The notes under the pieces are model-generated. The model was not told the origin of the DNA. It made no database searches and saw nothing but the letters and a program-made list of their open reading frames with translations. The translations under genes were made by a program, and so were the position numbers. From Cryptomeria japonica (Eukaryota; Streptophyta; Pinopsida; Cupressales; Cupressaceae): a stretch of 64,000 bases of DNA. Positions 45,080 to 57,992 of the stretch are shown here, piece by piece. Position 1 is the first letter of the stretch; each line of letters opens with the position of its first letter. The DNA lies in the NCBI RefSeq assembly GCF_030272615.1, contig NC_081414.1:51057136-51121135 (forward strand), written 5' to 3'.

Positions 45080-46140
45080 ATGATCATCACTCATATCTTG
45101 AGAAAAAGAAGTCTTCATCCAAAGACTAAGTTAAAGAAGAGACAACTTGGTTCAAGGGCTCTTATCAAGAAAATGAAATTTCTCTATATCAATAGACAAC
45201 TCTTTCTCTCACATAGAATATTATTGCGTCATATGTGCTTGTACCTTCAAGGAAAATCCAATGAATTTGACAAAGAGCCTTTGAGCAATAGAACTTTCAC
45301 TCGGTATTGAGCTTTTGATTATCGAAAGAGCAAAGGGGGCAAGATCAATCCTGCTTTCTTTCCTAAAATTTGTATCACATACAACGAAGCTTGACAAGAA
45401 CCACCAACCCCTATAAGGGAGGAAGAAGTAGAAACCCCCTTCATAACGAAAGAGTTTTATTGAGACACATATCCTATCCACTTGCACATCCAAACATCAC
45501 AAATTCACTCAACTCTCAACACTAGAGGTCATGTCCTTAGTTCTTTCAGATATTACTTAAACAAACCAACAAATCACTTTTAGGGTTTCTCTACATCTAG
45601 GATAAATCATCCTAAGAGGCATTTCTACATATCTAAATAGGTTAAAACTATTTTATGAGTGCATCGTCTCATTACTAGGTAGCCTGGATTATAACACAAC
45701 TCAAACCTTTCTATACCTCATCGCATCAAAATTGTTGAAAAACATAAAAGCAATTCACAAAGAACTCTGTTGACATCCAACCTTCAGTATTAGAGATCTA
45801 TCTCCCACCAAACATTTCAAAAAACTTGTCTTCCATCAACCGTTTCATCATGCCCTCACCATTTCAGAATCTTGGAAGACCACCTCATAGTAATTTTCAC
45901 AACATCAACTTTTAAAACATGGCTCAAACAAGAGCAATGAAAAATCGACAACCAGAAATTGAAGAGGAGGACAAAAACATCGACGACTTTCATGAGGCCT
46001 TTGGAGGAGGCACTAATGATGAAGATCCTAACACTCCAACTCTAGAAGAATTAGAAAGAGCACAACATAATCCAAAATTCAACAGAGTCTTTGATGAAAT
46101 TATTAAAAACAATGCCAATGCTCATTTCTTGAGACTCGCT
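45080..46140 (+). pseudogene. GypB N-terminal polyprotein segment
   Basis: 45080-45310 reads ITHILRKRSLHPKTKLKKRQ, LFLSHRILLRHMCLYLQGKS and NEFDKEPLSN, the relative of GypA 41392-41820, and continues in another frame as NPAFFPKICITYNEA. A second frame, 45919-46140, is acidic: MAQTRAMKNRQPEIEEEDKN and LEELERAQHNPKFNRVFDEI. It runs into the insertion at about 46145. The capsid and protease regions expected next are absent. Confidence 0.75.
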
Positions 46141-46144
46141 CAAG

Positions 46145-47395
46145 ACCGGTGAACAACTGAGAAGGGGGGGTGAATCAGTTGTTGACAAATTATATCAATT
46201 AATCCACTTATAACCTTTAACTGGATCACATAAATATTAAGTACCAGAATATCAAGAACAAATATCGGTAAGCAATAAAACTTAACAATGAAATAGATAA
46301 TCAACACAATGCAACCATACCACATAACACCATGATTTGTACGTGGAAAACCTAGAAAGGGAAAAACCATGGTGGAAATCCTACCCACAGTCAAATGGTA
46401 CTTCTATAGAAAGTATGTGACACAATGAAGGGCCTTCACATGCAGGAAGGCACACTTCCTAGAGCGTACTTCTCATTACAAAAGAGTCTCACTGACTACA
46501 GAGAGGTTATAACCACCTCAAGATACATGGACAACAATCCAGAATAATGAACTGCCAGAGATAGCATCTACCATGCCTGATTACAGTTCTAGTTAAGCTC
46601 AATACCGGAGGCATTTTACCTCTTCCTTAATCCTAAATTGATCACCTATGATCAACCAAATCTCCTTTGCATATGATATTGCATTCAAAGACCATGACAC
46701 ATTATTTATAATGAGATCTTACATCATTTTATACCAACCTTAATCCCTAAACCAATTAGGTCGACCACCTAAAAGATATTACAATAAGATCATTACATAC
46801 ATCCATTTTACAATGATATGCCATGTCGGCTTAAGACCAAAACAACACTAACCAATCCATAAATCATCCCGGTAATGTGTAGAGAGCACGTTAACATGAT
46901 ACCGGTCCATAACCTAGATAGGCATTGGACCTAATCTGGGTCCACCACGCCAAAACAATGTCTTCACTTAGTTTAGGCATGATCAAAGAATATCTTCAGC
47001 ATCCTGAAATCCATCTAGAAGCCGCACCAACACCACTTATGCATCCTGCCAAGATTTCTCAGTGAAAGCTCTATTGGTTAAACCTTAAATCAATGCCGGT
47101 ATGGGTTTACAAGAGTGTATGATAGCATATGATTACCAAGTCAATACAAACTGACCAAAATATGCTCTAGAAGAACGTAACACATAAAATCAAACATACT
47201 CCATTGATCCAAACATGCCGGAAGTGTCCAACAAATAGTCTCTTCTGTCGATAACACTGGATCTTCTACCGGTAACTAAAACTTGTCTGTCGGTAACCAA
47301 AACCTGTGTACCGGTAACCAACCATAAAAACTAGTGTTGACATCAATTACAAAACATCAATGCAACACATAATCAATTCATCCATAATGCCAACA
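46145..47395 (-). mobile_element. LTR-like insertion in GypB (TGTTGGCATT family)
   Basis: Read on the minus strand it starts TGTTGGCATTATGG at 47395 and ends near an inverted repeat CAACTGATTCACCCCCCC/TCAGTTG at 46155-46185. It has ACCGGTA words, TTTTTCCCTTTCTAGGTTTTCC and other LTR-like text but no coding frame. Its start resembles 61815 and 63280 in this window. It replaces the gag-protease part of GypB, so insertion came with deletion or the left part was already lost. The left boundary is uncertain and no target duplication was found. Confidence 0.55.
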
Positions 47396-47404
47396 CAATT
47401 CACC

Positions 47405-48540
47405 TCTAGCAAAAGTCAAGAGGAGGAAACCATGGATGAAGACCTGGCATAATGGATCTACATAGACCCTCTCAACAAAGAAAGCTCAAAGGCTAAGCTT
47501 CCCACTGATAAATATGGAAAAGGCTTAACTATAATGCAAAGAATGGGCTATGATGGCCATAGTGCTTTGGTACCTTGCAAGCAAGGATGACAAGAGCCCT
47601 TAAAACTTGAGTTGAAACCACGAGATAAAACTGGACTAGTTTTTCAAAGAGCATCTGCTCCTAATCTTTGATTCAAAGGAAAACCCACCAAATCTGTGCA
47701 TCAACCAATTACCCCAAGGATACAATCCTTGACTATATTTGAAACACTAGTAGCACCAACAACCCCACCTCCAAAAGTACACAAACGAGTAACCAATGAA
47801 CTATTCAATTCAAACGGTATCCTAGTTTGGTACAATAATTAGACGCTAGAGAGTGATTCTGAGACAGAATCACATGAGTGGGAATGGGATTCAATGCATT
47901 TAAATACTTTAGATGAAGAGGAAACATCACCTCCTCCACCTTGTAAGGATATACCAGTTTATGGAGAAGCATGGATTAAATTTTTTTGGGTTCCTAAGCT
48001 GGAAGAAACTTCCACAGGCCCTACGTCAAATCCTACGTCTGAATCTGACAGGAGAGTACCATCAATGAACTTCATGCCTCCATATTAACCCTCACTGATG
48101 CCTCCTACAAACTCAACTTAATTGATGAAGTAATGCCTATCATTCATCCCAAACTCATTGAATGGAACCAACCAAATCCCCCATGCCTTGACCATTTCCA
48201 AAACGATGAGGCACTCATAGACTTTCTAGAATTACGGGATAACATACCAAGCGAAGATCATAAAACTAGGTTTGCAATTGAACTTAATAGCACAACATAC
48301 TTTGGGGCAGATGCCAAACCTTTCAGCTGCAAAAATATTACAATAAAGCATGGATCTTCTAGTGAAAACCACACGGTGGCACTTTTTGATCCCAAAAAAG
48401 TAAAAACAAAGAGCGTATCCAAAGGTGAAAACCTCTCCGAGGCACCTGAGGATGAAAGGTTTGACGTCCTCCCCTTTAGTACGAATCAGGAGGGATCAAC
48501 CATCCTAATAGAAGAAACGAAATAATTCAATGTGGGGACC
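47405..48540 (+). pseudogene. GypB G-patch and linker
   Basis: Starts KSQEEETMDEDLA, then KYGKGLTIMQRMGYDGHSAL with KLELKPRDKTGLVF, a damaged G-patch matching GypA 38278-38685. The linker reads LESDSETESHEWEWDSMHLN, KLIEWNQPNPPCLDHFQNDE and NITIKHGSSSENHTVALFDP. Stops at about 47450, 47588, 47670 and 48523. Confidence 0.75.
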
Positions 48541-49440
48541 CCTGAGACTCCTCACAAAATACATTTGGCATCTCTATTAACTCCTAAAGAAGAGCCAAAA
48601 TTTGAGGAATTCTTCCAAAAGTGCCAAATCAACTTTGCATGGTCTTATGCAGACATGCTTGACTTAGATATAGATTTGGTCATGCATCACTTAACTGTAG
48701 CATAAGGAGCTAAACCTATCAAACAAAAGCTTAGAAAGATGCACCCACAAATTGTCATTCTTGTCAAGGTTGAACTTAAAAAACTCTTGGATGCTGGTTT
48801 CATCAGACTAATTGATTATACAGAGTGGATCTCCAATATTGTACCTATTGTAAACCTAATGGGGGCATCTGTATCTATGTGGATTTCAAAGATTTAAATA
48901 AAGCATGTCCTAAAGATGACTTTCCCTTACCAAACATCGACATGATTGTTGATCTAACAACAAGTCATGCAATCCTTTCTCTTATGGATGGATTTTTTGG
49001 ATAGAACCACATTAAAATTGCTCTAGAAGATCAACACAAAACTGATTTCAAATTTCCATGGGGAACATACTGTTGGAATGTAATGCCATTTGGTCTAAAA
49101 AAAGCAGGGGAAACATATCAAAGAGCCATGACTATCATCTTCCACGACATGATGCACAAAATAATGGAAGATTATGTGGATGATCCACTAGCTAAATCAT
49201 TAACAAGAGAGGGTCATCTTGCAATACTGGATACAATCTTCAATAGATTGGAACAATACCACATTTGTCTCAATCCAAACAAATGTGTCTTTGGAGTAAC
49301 TTGCAGGAAGCTCGTAGGATACATTGTCTCAAGTAAAGGCATTGAGGTAGATCCTGCAAAAGTCAAGGCAATCATAAAATGCCACCTCCAAATAATATCA
49401 GTCAATTGAGGACATTACAAGGGTAGCTACAATCCATTCG
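48541..49440 (+). pseudogene. GypB reverse transcriptase
   Basis: KIHLASLLTPKEEPKFEEFF, FAWSYADMLDLDIDLVMHHL, KQKLRKMHPQIVILVKVELK, LIDYTEWISNIVPIV, CVDFKDLNKACPKDDFPLPN with one frameshift at about 48862, LMDGFFG, FKFPWGTYCWNVMPFGLKKA, the catalytic MEDYVDDPLAKS at about 49168-49203 and LNPNKCVFGVTCRKLVGYIV. Stops and the frameshift make it inactive, but YVDD is intact. Confidence 0.93.
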
Positions 49441-49990
49441 GCGGTTCATTGCATAATTGGCTGATAAATTTCATCCCTTCACCCATCTGTTACATAAAAA
49501 TATCTGCTTTGAATGGGATGCAAAATGCCAACAAGCATTCCAAATGCTTAAAGACTACCTAATGAATACACCATTGTTGATTCCACCAGATCCAAGTAGA
49601 CCTCTATTATTATACATTTCAACTACAACCGTGACATTAGGAGTATTGCTTGCACAACATAATGCGGAAGGAAAAGAATGTGATGTCTACTACATCTCTC
49701 AAACACTGGTAGGCTATGAACTCTATTACACACCTATTGAGTGAGCTTTCCTAGAAGTTATCTTGGCAGCCACCAAATTAAGGCACTACATGTTAACGTA
49801 CAAAGTACAACTTATTGCCAAGATAGATCCACTCAAGTACCTACTCAACAAGGCAGCATTGATAGGCCGTTTGGCCAAATGGGTTATGATTCTGAGTGAA
49901 TTTGATATTGAGTATGTGGACCGCAAATCTATCAAGGGACAGGTTATTGTAGATCAGTTAGCTGATGCACCACTCAAAGGCAAGCATCCT
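49441..49990 (+). pseudogene. GypB first RNase H (degenerate)
   Basis: FHPFTHLLHKNICFEWDAKC, LLLYISTTTVTLGVLLAQHN, YYISQTLVGYELYYTPIE, AATKLRHYMLTYKVQLIAKI and RLAKWVMILSEFDIEYVDRK. The first Asp of the Ty3 RNase H is replaced (YISTT for an expected DAS-type box), as in GypA. TGA at 49742. Confidence 0.9.
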
Positions 49991-50608
49991 CTTATTTCCA
50001 ACTTTTTGGATGAGGAAATTTTCATGATCACAACTACACAACCTTGGAAGCTATATTTTGATGGCTCATACACCAAATATGGCTCAGGGGCAGGTATTCT
50101 TTTTATCACACCTCAAGGTGACAATATCCTGAAGTCATACAAACTCACTTTCCCATGCACAAATAATATAGCAAAATATGAGGCCTTGATCACAGGACTC
50201 AGATTGGCCCTGCAATGGAATCTAAAAGAGCTACAAGTATATGAAGATTCCCAATTGGTCATCCGATAAGTCACTCGTGAATACCAAACAAAGGATGATA
50301 AGCTCATGTCATACAAAAGGAGGGTGGATAGTTTCAAAGAATCATTTACAACTATCACATTTGAGCAAATACCAAGAGATCAGAATCGAGCTATCGACGC
50401 AATGGCTACAATTGCATCTCTCCTGGATCTTCCACAAAATTCGATACGCTATGAGTTCTTGGTAGAACAACTTTGTATCCCTGCTTATGATATCCCTGGA
50501 TCTGAAATGATATGTCGCCTTATCAGCTCGGACTCCCCATGGTATGGTGAGTTTTTCACTTACTTACTTGACCACACACTTCCCCCTAACCAATCAAACA
50601 ACCAATGA
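49991..50608 (+). pseudogene. GypB second RNase H (plant-acquired type)
   Basis: TTQPWKLYFDGSYTKYGSGA (first Asp), FPCTNNIAKYEALITGLRLA where the catalytic Glu of AEYEAL is Lys, LQVYEDSQLVIR (second Asp), then a TAA at 50267 and FEQIPRDQNRAIDAMATIAS (last Asp). So unlike GypA the domain has lost a catalytic residue. Confidence 0.9.
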
Positions 50609-51800
50609 AAAACCTTTATCCACCAAACAGCTAGATACACCATAATTGTCAAAACCTTATACAAATGAAGTCTTGATGGTACTCTCCTTCAATTTTTGGA
50701 ACAACATGAGATAACAAAAGCCTTGGAAGATGTACATGAAGGAATTTGTGGGGCTCACTCAAGCGGTCCTTCACTAGAAAAGAAAATCATGAGAGCCAGA
50801 TACTATTGGCCCTCTATGGAGAAGGAGACCTATTATTTTGTCAGAAAGTGCAAGAAGTGCCAAGTTCACAGAGATCAGATACATGTCCCAGCATAGGAAT
50901 TACAACCTATCACAACATCATGCCCCTTTTTTCAATGGGGACTTGAACTTGGGGGTAAAATCCATCCATCTTCATCCAACGGTCATAAATTTATCATTAC
51001 CACCATAGAGTACTTCACTAAGTGGATCTAAGCCGTTCCACTCACCCAAGTTAGTGGCAAGCAAATCGCCTCATTCATCCTCAATTACATCATCTGTCGA
51101 TATGGTGTACCCATGTCCATCATCACAGATAATAGGTTTCCTTTCAAAAATCAAGATTTCTGTGAGCTCTGTGAGAAGTTTCATATCCAACATCATTTTT
51201 CCACCCCATATTATCCACAAGGCAATGGTCAAGCATAAGCATCCAATAAGAATAAATCGAGGATCCTCAAAAAGACAGTCAATGATGCTGGTTGGGATTG
51301 GCACATTCGTTTGAATCCAACACTATGGGCATATTGAACTAGCATTCGAACCCCTATAGGCACAACCCCCTACTCACTGGTTTATGGAGCAGAAGCCATC
51401 TTGCCTATTGAGGTTGAATTACCATCTCTATGGGTCTCCTTACACAATCTAATAAATGATGAATAATACCGAGTCTCACATTTTCAGGACTTGGAATTGC
51501 TTGATGAAAAGCGACAAGCTGCCTACAACCACCTAAATGTCTATCAGTAGCGCATGAGAAGAAGCTACAATCATAGGGTCAAACCTCACACATTTGAAGT
51601 AGGAGATCTTGTTCTCAGGGAGAATCCTTGCAATCAACCAAATAGAGAACATCGGGGCAAATTTGAATCCAATTGGCTGGGTCTATATGTCATCACTGTT
51701 ATCTTCGGGTATGGGGAATATTAGTTAGCAACTTCAGAAGGAAAACCACTAGCCGATCAGGTCAACAACATGCATCTAAAAAGGTTTCATACATAAGCTG
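50609..51800 (+). pseudogene. GypB integrase
   Basis: LEDVHEGICGAHSSGPSLEK and VRKCKKCQVHRDQIHVPA form the HHCC domain. Core: FFQWGLELGGKIHPSSSNGH (first Asp replaced by Glu), SIITDNRFPFKNQDF (second Asp kept), STPYYPQGNGQA followed by a TAA in place of the Glu. Then TSIRTPIGTTPYSLVYGAEA, LPIEVELPSLWVSL, VGDLVLRENPCNQPN and VNNMHLKRFHT. Many TAA/TAG/TGA stops. Confidence 0.92.
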
Positions 51801-54060
51801 TGCAAAGCATCAGGCTCATCCAATATCAAAAAATACCAAAAACATTCAAAAAATAGTCCTGAACAAAATACAAAAATACAAAAATCAAGAAAATAGTAAA
51901 GAAAAATCATTCATCCAAACGGTGAAAACCACTCTGGTGGTGCCTTGGGTAAGTACGGTGGTGAAAACCTGGTAAACAGGTGCCATTCATAAAGGCTATG
52001 GATCCATTGTCTTTCAGACTTGTTGCGATCACATCCATTGCATCCATTCATCCATCATTTATACCATGGCTTGTTATTGATATGCAATTAGGGTTATTAC
52101 TTCATGTGTCTTGCGTCACGCTTTCATAGCGATATCTAACTGGGGGCAATGTTCTTAAACCTACTGATGGGAGTAGATTCTCCATTTCTTGTGATTCATT
52201 GAGTTTCTCATTCAAAAATGTCTTGAAATAATACCCAAAACATTCATAAAATCTTAGAAAAACCCAAAAACATTTGCAAAATATCCTAAAGAAAATACCA
52301 AAAACATTTACAACATTCAAAAAATCCAGAAACATGACAAAAGCATCAATATCAATAAAAACATTACAAAGTATATTATTCCTTGTACATACACATCACA
52401 AAAGACACAAAACAACATTTTGAGCTACTCAAACGATGACCACCTATCAAATCAACCAACCAATCAAAACATCTGCACACGACTGTAATCACAAGGATAC
52501 ATCCTTCCCTACAAACATGACATGGTAACATTTTCTTTAACAAGAAAATTATGTTTGGCTGATAAGCACTTGGTCGATTTTTTATTTTATTTATTTATAT
52601 CAGGTTCCTACGCTACTCTAGGATATCCACAAGTGATTAGAGTAGTCGAGATGGTTCCCGATATCTTTTTCTTTGTTTGTTTACTATTTGTGGATTGTCC
52701 CAATGAAGTTCTAGGGCATATACTAATGGTGTCTACGTGGGAGGTTCACTAAGCTACGCGATCCTATGCAAAAATACAGTCATGGATCACTATGGCTTAC
52801 TAACTACAATGTATACCTCGACCATTTGTACATGAACCAGAATGGAGGGGAACTTTCCTTGTCTGCGATGTTTGTTTATAGGTGAAATGCTCAACCTTGG
52901 TTTGTGATACCTAGACCAAGATCGATACTACCATGCTCGATGATGAAAATTAAGCACTGTGAATAAGCCATGGATCACCAATTTCATCTCATCTGTTTAT
53001 ATTACATTCTGTTGTATTCCATCCATCCATAAATCCATATCGCTGCATATTATTCATACACAGTCATGACAATGGATACTCTATTTTTTTATCCTCTTCC
53101 ACAAGAATGAGTCCTAGGTCCTCCATACCTTCTATCTAACATTGAATCCCCCCCACCCTCCCCATATCGATCATCAATGTCACATACCCTACATCGTGTC
53201 CCATCAAACCAATCAAGCCACGTTCATCACCGTCCATCTCTAAAAAGAGGGGCTGCGTAACCTATGTTATCCTAGGTCATCCTATAAGAAAAGCAAGTTA
53301 CTCTATCTACACAGGTACATCGACTCATGCACACATAGACTATCAATAGATACTTTTTGATCAAGTATCTTCGTGTCTCAACAGGTAATAAATTATGACA
53401 ATCCTAGACTACAACATGCATTTACATCAATTGTCTAGTCTCAATAGGTACGCTATGTCCAACAAATGACACAAACACCCTAAAATGCAAATACTATCAA
53501 TTAATCAACCAATCAAACACAACCAAAATAGATAATTACATCAATTGTCTAAGTCTCAACGAGTATTTTGCTTCAGGTAACTTGACTTCATTGGACAATT
53601 ACATCAATTGTCGAAGTCTCATTAGGTCAATTTGACTCACTTACTCATACTTTATCTTGTCCAAGTGAACAACTAACATCAAGTGTCACACTTTGACTAA
53701 AATCGGGGCAATTCAACCGATTACACCAGACTGTCCAACCAATTTTGATCAATTGTACAACATGAATCAAAAGCACAAACACTACATTTGCATTGTATCT
53801 CCTACATGACCTAAAGGTACTCACTGGCTTTCCCTTTCTTCGTTTTTACCCCCGTTTTCCTCCATTCTTTCACCATTATTTCTAATTTCTTCTATTCTAC
53901 CTCCCCCCAACTTCTTTTTTTTTTTTGGAGAGATCACCCGATTTTTTGAAATTTTTCAGCCCATCTTCTGAGGGGGCATACCACCCACTAAATTAACATT
54001 TATGGGGCATATTTCTCACACCTATCCTTCTTTCTTTGAAATGACATGATAAACCACACC
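51801..54060. other. GypB 3' untranslated region
   Basis: No gene recognised. Contains AAAAACATTCA-type repeats (51830-52330) and three or more copies of ACATCAATTGTCTAAGTCTCAA with RGTA after it at about 53424, 53544 and 53595. A T run lies at about 53918-53930. Confidence 0.6.
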
Positions 54061-54078
54061 GTCTCAAAGAGGGGCTAA
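54061..54078 (+). other. GypB polypurine tract
   Basis: GTCTCAAAGAGGGGCTAA directly before the 3' LTR start TGTAGACAC, matching the GypA tract in core and position. Confidence 0.8.
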
Positions 54079-55453
54079 TGTAGACACATAAATCTGTCCG
54101 CTAAATTAAATAAATATTTAATATTTATTTGTTACACTAATATTCCTCTATTAATTAAATTCGCATTTAATTAATTCATTCAACCCCTATTCTGCTATTT
54201 TCATTAAATAAATTACATAAATGTATTTAAATTAAAAATCCCTATCTATAACCTAGTTATTAAATAAATCTAATTTATTTAATTTTCCTCATTCCTCTCA
54301 TTTAAATAAATCAACATTTATTTAAAAACACAAAAATTCCCCTTTTAAAATAAATCAAAATTTATTTAAAATCCCACCCCACTTGCATTTTTCTACAAAT
54401 GCAAGTTGCACCAATAAATAAAGATTATTTCTAAAATAAAATCATATTTTCTCTCACCCATCAAACCCACTTGCCCACTAACTTCCTTCTAAATTATTCT
54501 AACCCCCCCTCTAATTAGCCTAATCCCCCTCTCTAATCATTTGCACATTCCCAAACAAAGGTCACTTCTCAAAAATGCCTCAAAGTCTTTGAAATGCATT
54601 AAATGCTTTTATTCTTCAACAAGTTAACCCCCAAAGTCGTTTAAAGCCTTTATGGCTCTTACATAACCATTAATGGTTAACTCAACTTACCCACATGGTT
54701 AGAGACTTTCCCTCTAACTCAACCCTCATTTAACTCATGGGTCTCTTGAAGCATTCATTGATGTGACCATGGTTATCTCCATTAACTCTTGCACATGAGT
54801 TTATCCATTGGATAAAAGCTTTATCCACTAACTCAAGCCTCACCAAACCCTCCTAGGGTAACCTTCATGTCATCTTAAGCATTTAATGCTTCTTCCCTCT
54901 CCTCTCAAGCCATCTCATGTTGACACTTGCCATCATGGGATTGGGTTGAAAGCCATCACATGGATCACAAACCCATCAATCCTAGCCCTTCACAAACCCA
55001 CTCAATCTTGACCATTCAATCAATATTTTTCCCTATAAAAGGACCTCATTTCTCAAGAAAAAAGGGAAGCATTTTGCATTATTATTATACTAAGATTCAC
55101 ATATACATTAATTAGGAGCTTTCGCATAGAAAATCATTTATACTTGCATTAACATTTGTTTTCATTTACAACCATCTTGAATCTTCATATGACATCCATG
55201 GATAGTGCTAAAAGCAGAGGGCTACACTCATGTGGGACTTGGAGAGGAGAGGAACAAGGAAGAAACATCTAGGAGCATCTTGGGGAGTTTTCTTTCTCTC
55301 TTTCATTTATGTATGCTTTTCATTGTTTGCTTTATATCTCTCTTGGTATACATCTTAAGGTTTTTGAGTTCATTTGTGTTTAGTTTTGGTTGGAACTAAT
55401 CTATTAACGTTTGAACTTGTGTTTGTGCCTTGTGCCCCTTTTTCCTTGCATCA
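54079..55453 (+). mobile_element. GypB 3' LTR
   Basis: 1375 bp aligned with 41821-43208, with the TATAAAAG box at 55034-55041 and the end CCTTGCATCA. Followed by the CTTTT target copy and then the GypA leader. Confidence 0.95.
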
Positions 55454-55889
55454 CTTTTCTTTGGATACTCAAGTCTACTTGTCAAGTAAAGGTTTAGTTT
55501 GATTCACCCTTATGACAAAGTGTGCCAAATGATATGAGTCAAGTTTCACAATGTAGAAACTTAATTTGACAACTTGAGATATTAACTAGGTATTTCTTTT
55601 GATAGGATTTGTTGGATGGTGGAACCTTTGATCACTGTTTTTGATACTCCTTAATCTTGTTGGATGAAATCTGATCTTAAGATAGTTGAAGATTTGATAT
55701 CTGTTTCTTAGGGTGCTTAGTTGGATTTGGAAATTTCTCACTTATGATCCTTCTTTGCAATTTTTCCTTTTTGTGTTGGATTTATTAGAGGACCTAAAAG
55801 GGTATCCGAAACTATTGATGAAAATTTCACAAGGTGACTGGTTTGCTCTCTATTTTTTGCCAATTTTGATCATGTGCTAGAACAGAGCC

Positions 55890-56235
55890 CTGATGCGCTA
55901 AAGGATGACCTCAATGCGCTACAAAATGATCCAGATGCGCTACGCTACTCCTCAAATGCGCTATTTTCCACTGTTTGATAGCACAATTGTTGAATTGGTT
56001 ATGTGCTAATATGTCCCTCTGAGGCGCTAATGTTTGGTGCAAATGCATTATAATATGATTAAGATGCGCTAGGTTGATGCTCCTATGTGCTACAAAGATG
56101 TTGGCAACTTCTATCTAAGTTTTAGTAATATTATACTTCTTATGTGCTAATGTGAGTATTGGAAGCACTGAATTTTGGTTGAAAAGAGCTATCTGATGGT
56201 TGATATGCACTAGGATGTTGCTCTTATGCACTAAC
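55890..56235 (-). repeat. GypA leader array: second AGCGC block
   Basis: On the plus strand GATGCGCTAAAGG, AATGCGCTACAAA, GATGCGCTACGCTAC, AATGCGCTATTTT, TATGTGCTAATAT, AGGCGCTAATG, GATGCGCTAGG, TATGTGCTACAAAG and TATGTGCTAATG. Units lie about 20-40 bp apart at first and wider later, degrading to GCACTA forms. Confidence 0.75.
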
Positions 56236-57096
56236 TGTCCTGATAACTTTGTTTTGATTATTTTTCTGAAATGTTGAGAAATGATTTTTGTGTTTTGACG
56301 AATGATTTTCTGAAAAATGACATGAAAACACAGTAGACAAAGCAATAACAATTTGCCTATGCTAACAAATAGTGTATGTTCTTTTGAGGATGTTTTCAAA
56401 GCCCCGATGTTTTCACTGGCTTGGATTATAAAGAAGATATATCATGAAGACTCTTTATTCAAAGGTCATCAACAATATCATAGCCTACTAGTCTCGATAC
56501 TCCATTAGTTCAAACAGTCTTGTCACCCCCTAGGGGGCGCCTATTTTTTTGCCTTTGTCTAGAAATTAACCCAAAGTGAATTGCTTCACATTTGGGTAGT
56601 TATCTTGGGAGATATATGGTGAGTGATCTTGGGGGTGGATTCTTCCCCACCCTTGCACTATGATATTGCCAATGTTTGGTAACTAATTCGGCTCAAAGCT
56701 TCTACTTCTATGGTTTTTAATCAGGCTTTCATTCGGTCTTTAGTGATAAACTCCCTGGGGAGGCTTCCCAACCTTTAGAACAAAGGCTTTACGTATCTTA
56801 AAGATACTGGGGGAAGACTAATCGCTGAGAAAAACCATTGGAGGGGATTTTCATCAACCTCCACATTTAATTATAGTGGGTTGGAATACTTGGCGATAAA
56901 TTCATTTCCCACTTGGGTTGTACCCTTCACACTAGCCCTTTCGAGGCTTCGAGAAGGGAGACCCTCTAAAGGATGTAAGATACTTGAACCCAGTTAAGGG
57001 GAGAGCATATGCCTACCACTTTCGAGACACAGAGTACACACTTAATTTTTATCCCATATTGCAGTTGTTTTCTAAAATCTATTTAGAAGACATGTG

Positions 57097-57519
57097 GTTC
57101 TTTTTATCCTAATATAGCAATGTGTAAAGATAGCCAAAATTTTGAAAAAGAGATCTTGGTCAACCAAAGTAAATTCACCAAATGAATAACAACGGTTTTG
57201 CAATCTTGAAAGCTTAATGAAGGTTCTTTTCAAACTCCCAAATGGAGGTTCTTTTTAATCAACACCAAATGAAAATGATGTTTAATTTTAGCCCTTTGCA
57301 GAAATGGGAACATTTGTTTTGTTCTTTTTAGAGCCCAAAGAAAGATGATCCTATCTTGCATAAAAGGAAAGATTTGATTTTTTTGTTCTTTTTAACCATG
57401 CCAAAAAGAAAAATGAAGTTTGTTTTAGACACCAAAAGAAATCACGAAGTTCTTTTTAAGTATCCAAAAAGTGAGATTCACTTTACTTTTGCAATAAAAG
57501 GAAAAGTGAGTTCTTTTTA
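57097..57519 (-). repeat. GypA leader array: TAAAAAGAAC motifs
   Basis: Seven copies read on the minus strand, at 57510-57519, 57449-57458, 57385-57394, 57321-57330, 57248-57257, 57233-57240 (partial) and 57097-57106. Several carry the upstream TTTGGGCT or TTTTTGG text and downstream TTC seen in GypB. Confidence 0.8.
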
Positions 57520-57674
57520 CCAACTTATAAAAGAAAGTAAATAAAACTAATTAACTCCTCCTTTTCCTGCACTGAAAAAATGTTAGAACCTGTACACAGT
57601 TAGTCAAAAATTAAATCTTGATGGTGGGCTTCACAAGCCTAATTTTTCTGACTCTTACAATTTTTTTTCTCTGT

Positions 57675-57905
57675 CAGAGCTATGTGCTAAACTTTCGCAT
57701 AGATGCGCTAAAGTATGGTGCAGAAGCACTAAAAGAGAGCACCTACGCGCTATTTTGCTGCTTGAATGCGCTAAAACAGTGCTCGTATGTGTTTGACAAG
57801 AAGAGAGGGGTATGCGCTAAATAATGGTCTTTACGTGCTAAAATGTGTCATGTATGCACTAATGTTTAGCACATATGCGCTACATAAAGTCTCGGATGTG
57901 CTATT
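57675..57905 (-). repeat. GypA leader array: first AGCGC block
   Basis: About ten units such as GATGCGCTAAAG, TACGCGCTATTTT, AATGCGCTAAAAC, TATGCGCTAAAT, TATGCGCTACAT and CA/TG-decayed forms TATGTGCTAAAC and TATGCACTAATG (plus-strand text), spaced about 20 bp on average. Confidence 0.78.
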
Positions 57906-57970
57906 CTAGTATTTTGGCATGATTATTGTCTTCTACCTACACACAAAACAGTGTTATTTTTTGGGGACGT

Positions 57971-57988
57971 GCCCCACGGTGGGCGCCA
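57971..57988 (-). other. GypA primer-binding site: tRNA-Lys, 18 nt
   Basis: The plus strand GCCCCACGGTGGGCGCCA equals the 3' end of plant tRNA-Lys with its CCA tail, so the minus strand is the primer site. It lies four bases from the LTR at 57993. The match ends after 18 nt, the usual length. tRNA identity is from memory. Confidence 0.88.
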
Positions 57989-57992
57989 AAGA

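Larger units (their letters stand above)
41821..55453 (+). mobile_element. GypB: Tat-like Ty3/gypsy element nested in GypA
   Basis: LTRs 41821-43208 and 54079-55453 begin TGTAGACACATAAAT and end TTGCATCA. The flanks are CTTTG (41816-41820) and CTTTT (55454-55458), a 5-bp duplication with one change. Order on the plus strand: tRNA-Trp primer site, leader arrays, N-terminal segment, G-patch, reverse transcriptase, degenerate RNase H, second RNase H, integrase, polypurine tract. gag and protease are missing apart from the N-terminal segments. It is a sister of GypA, in opposite orientation. Confidence 0.95.
55454..57970 (-). other. GypA 5' leader
   Basis: Untranslated leader between the primer site and the N-terminal segment. 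It has no coding domain. In transcription order it holds an AGCGCAT array (57905-57675), a TAAAAAGAAC array (57519-57097), about 700 bp of unique sequence, and a second AGCGC block (about 56235-55890). Confidence 0.75.

Noticed and set aside
46145-47395. Complete autonomous element in the GypB gag region.
   Set aside because: No coding domain and no second LTR or target duplication; only an LTR-like piece is supported.
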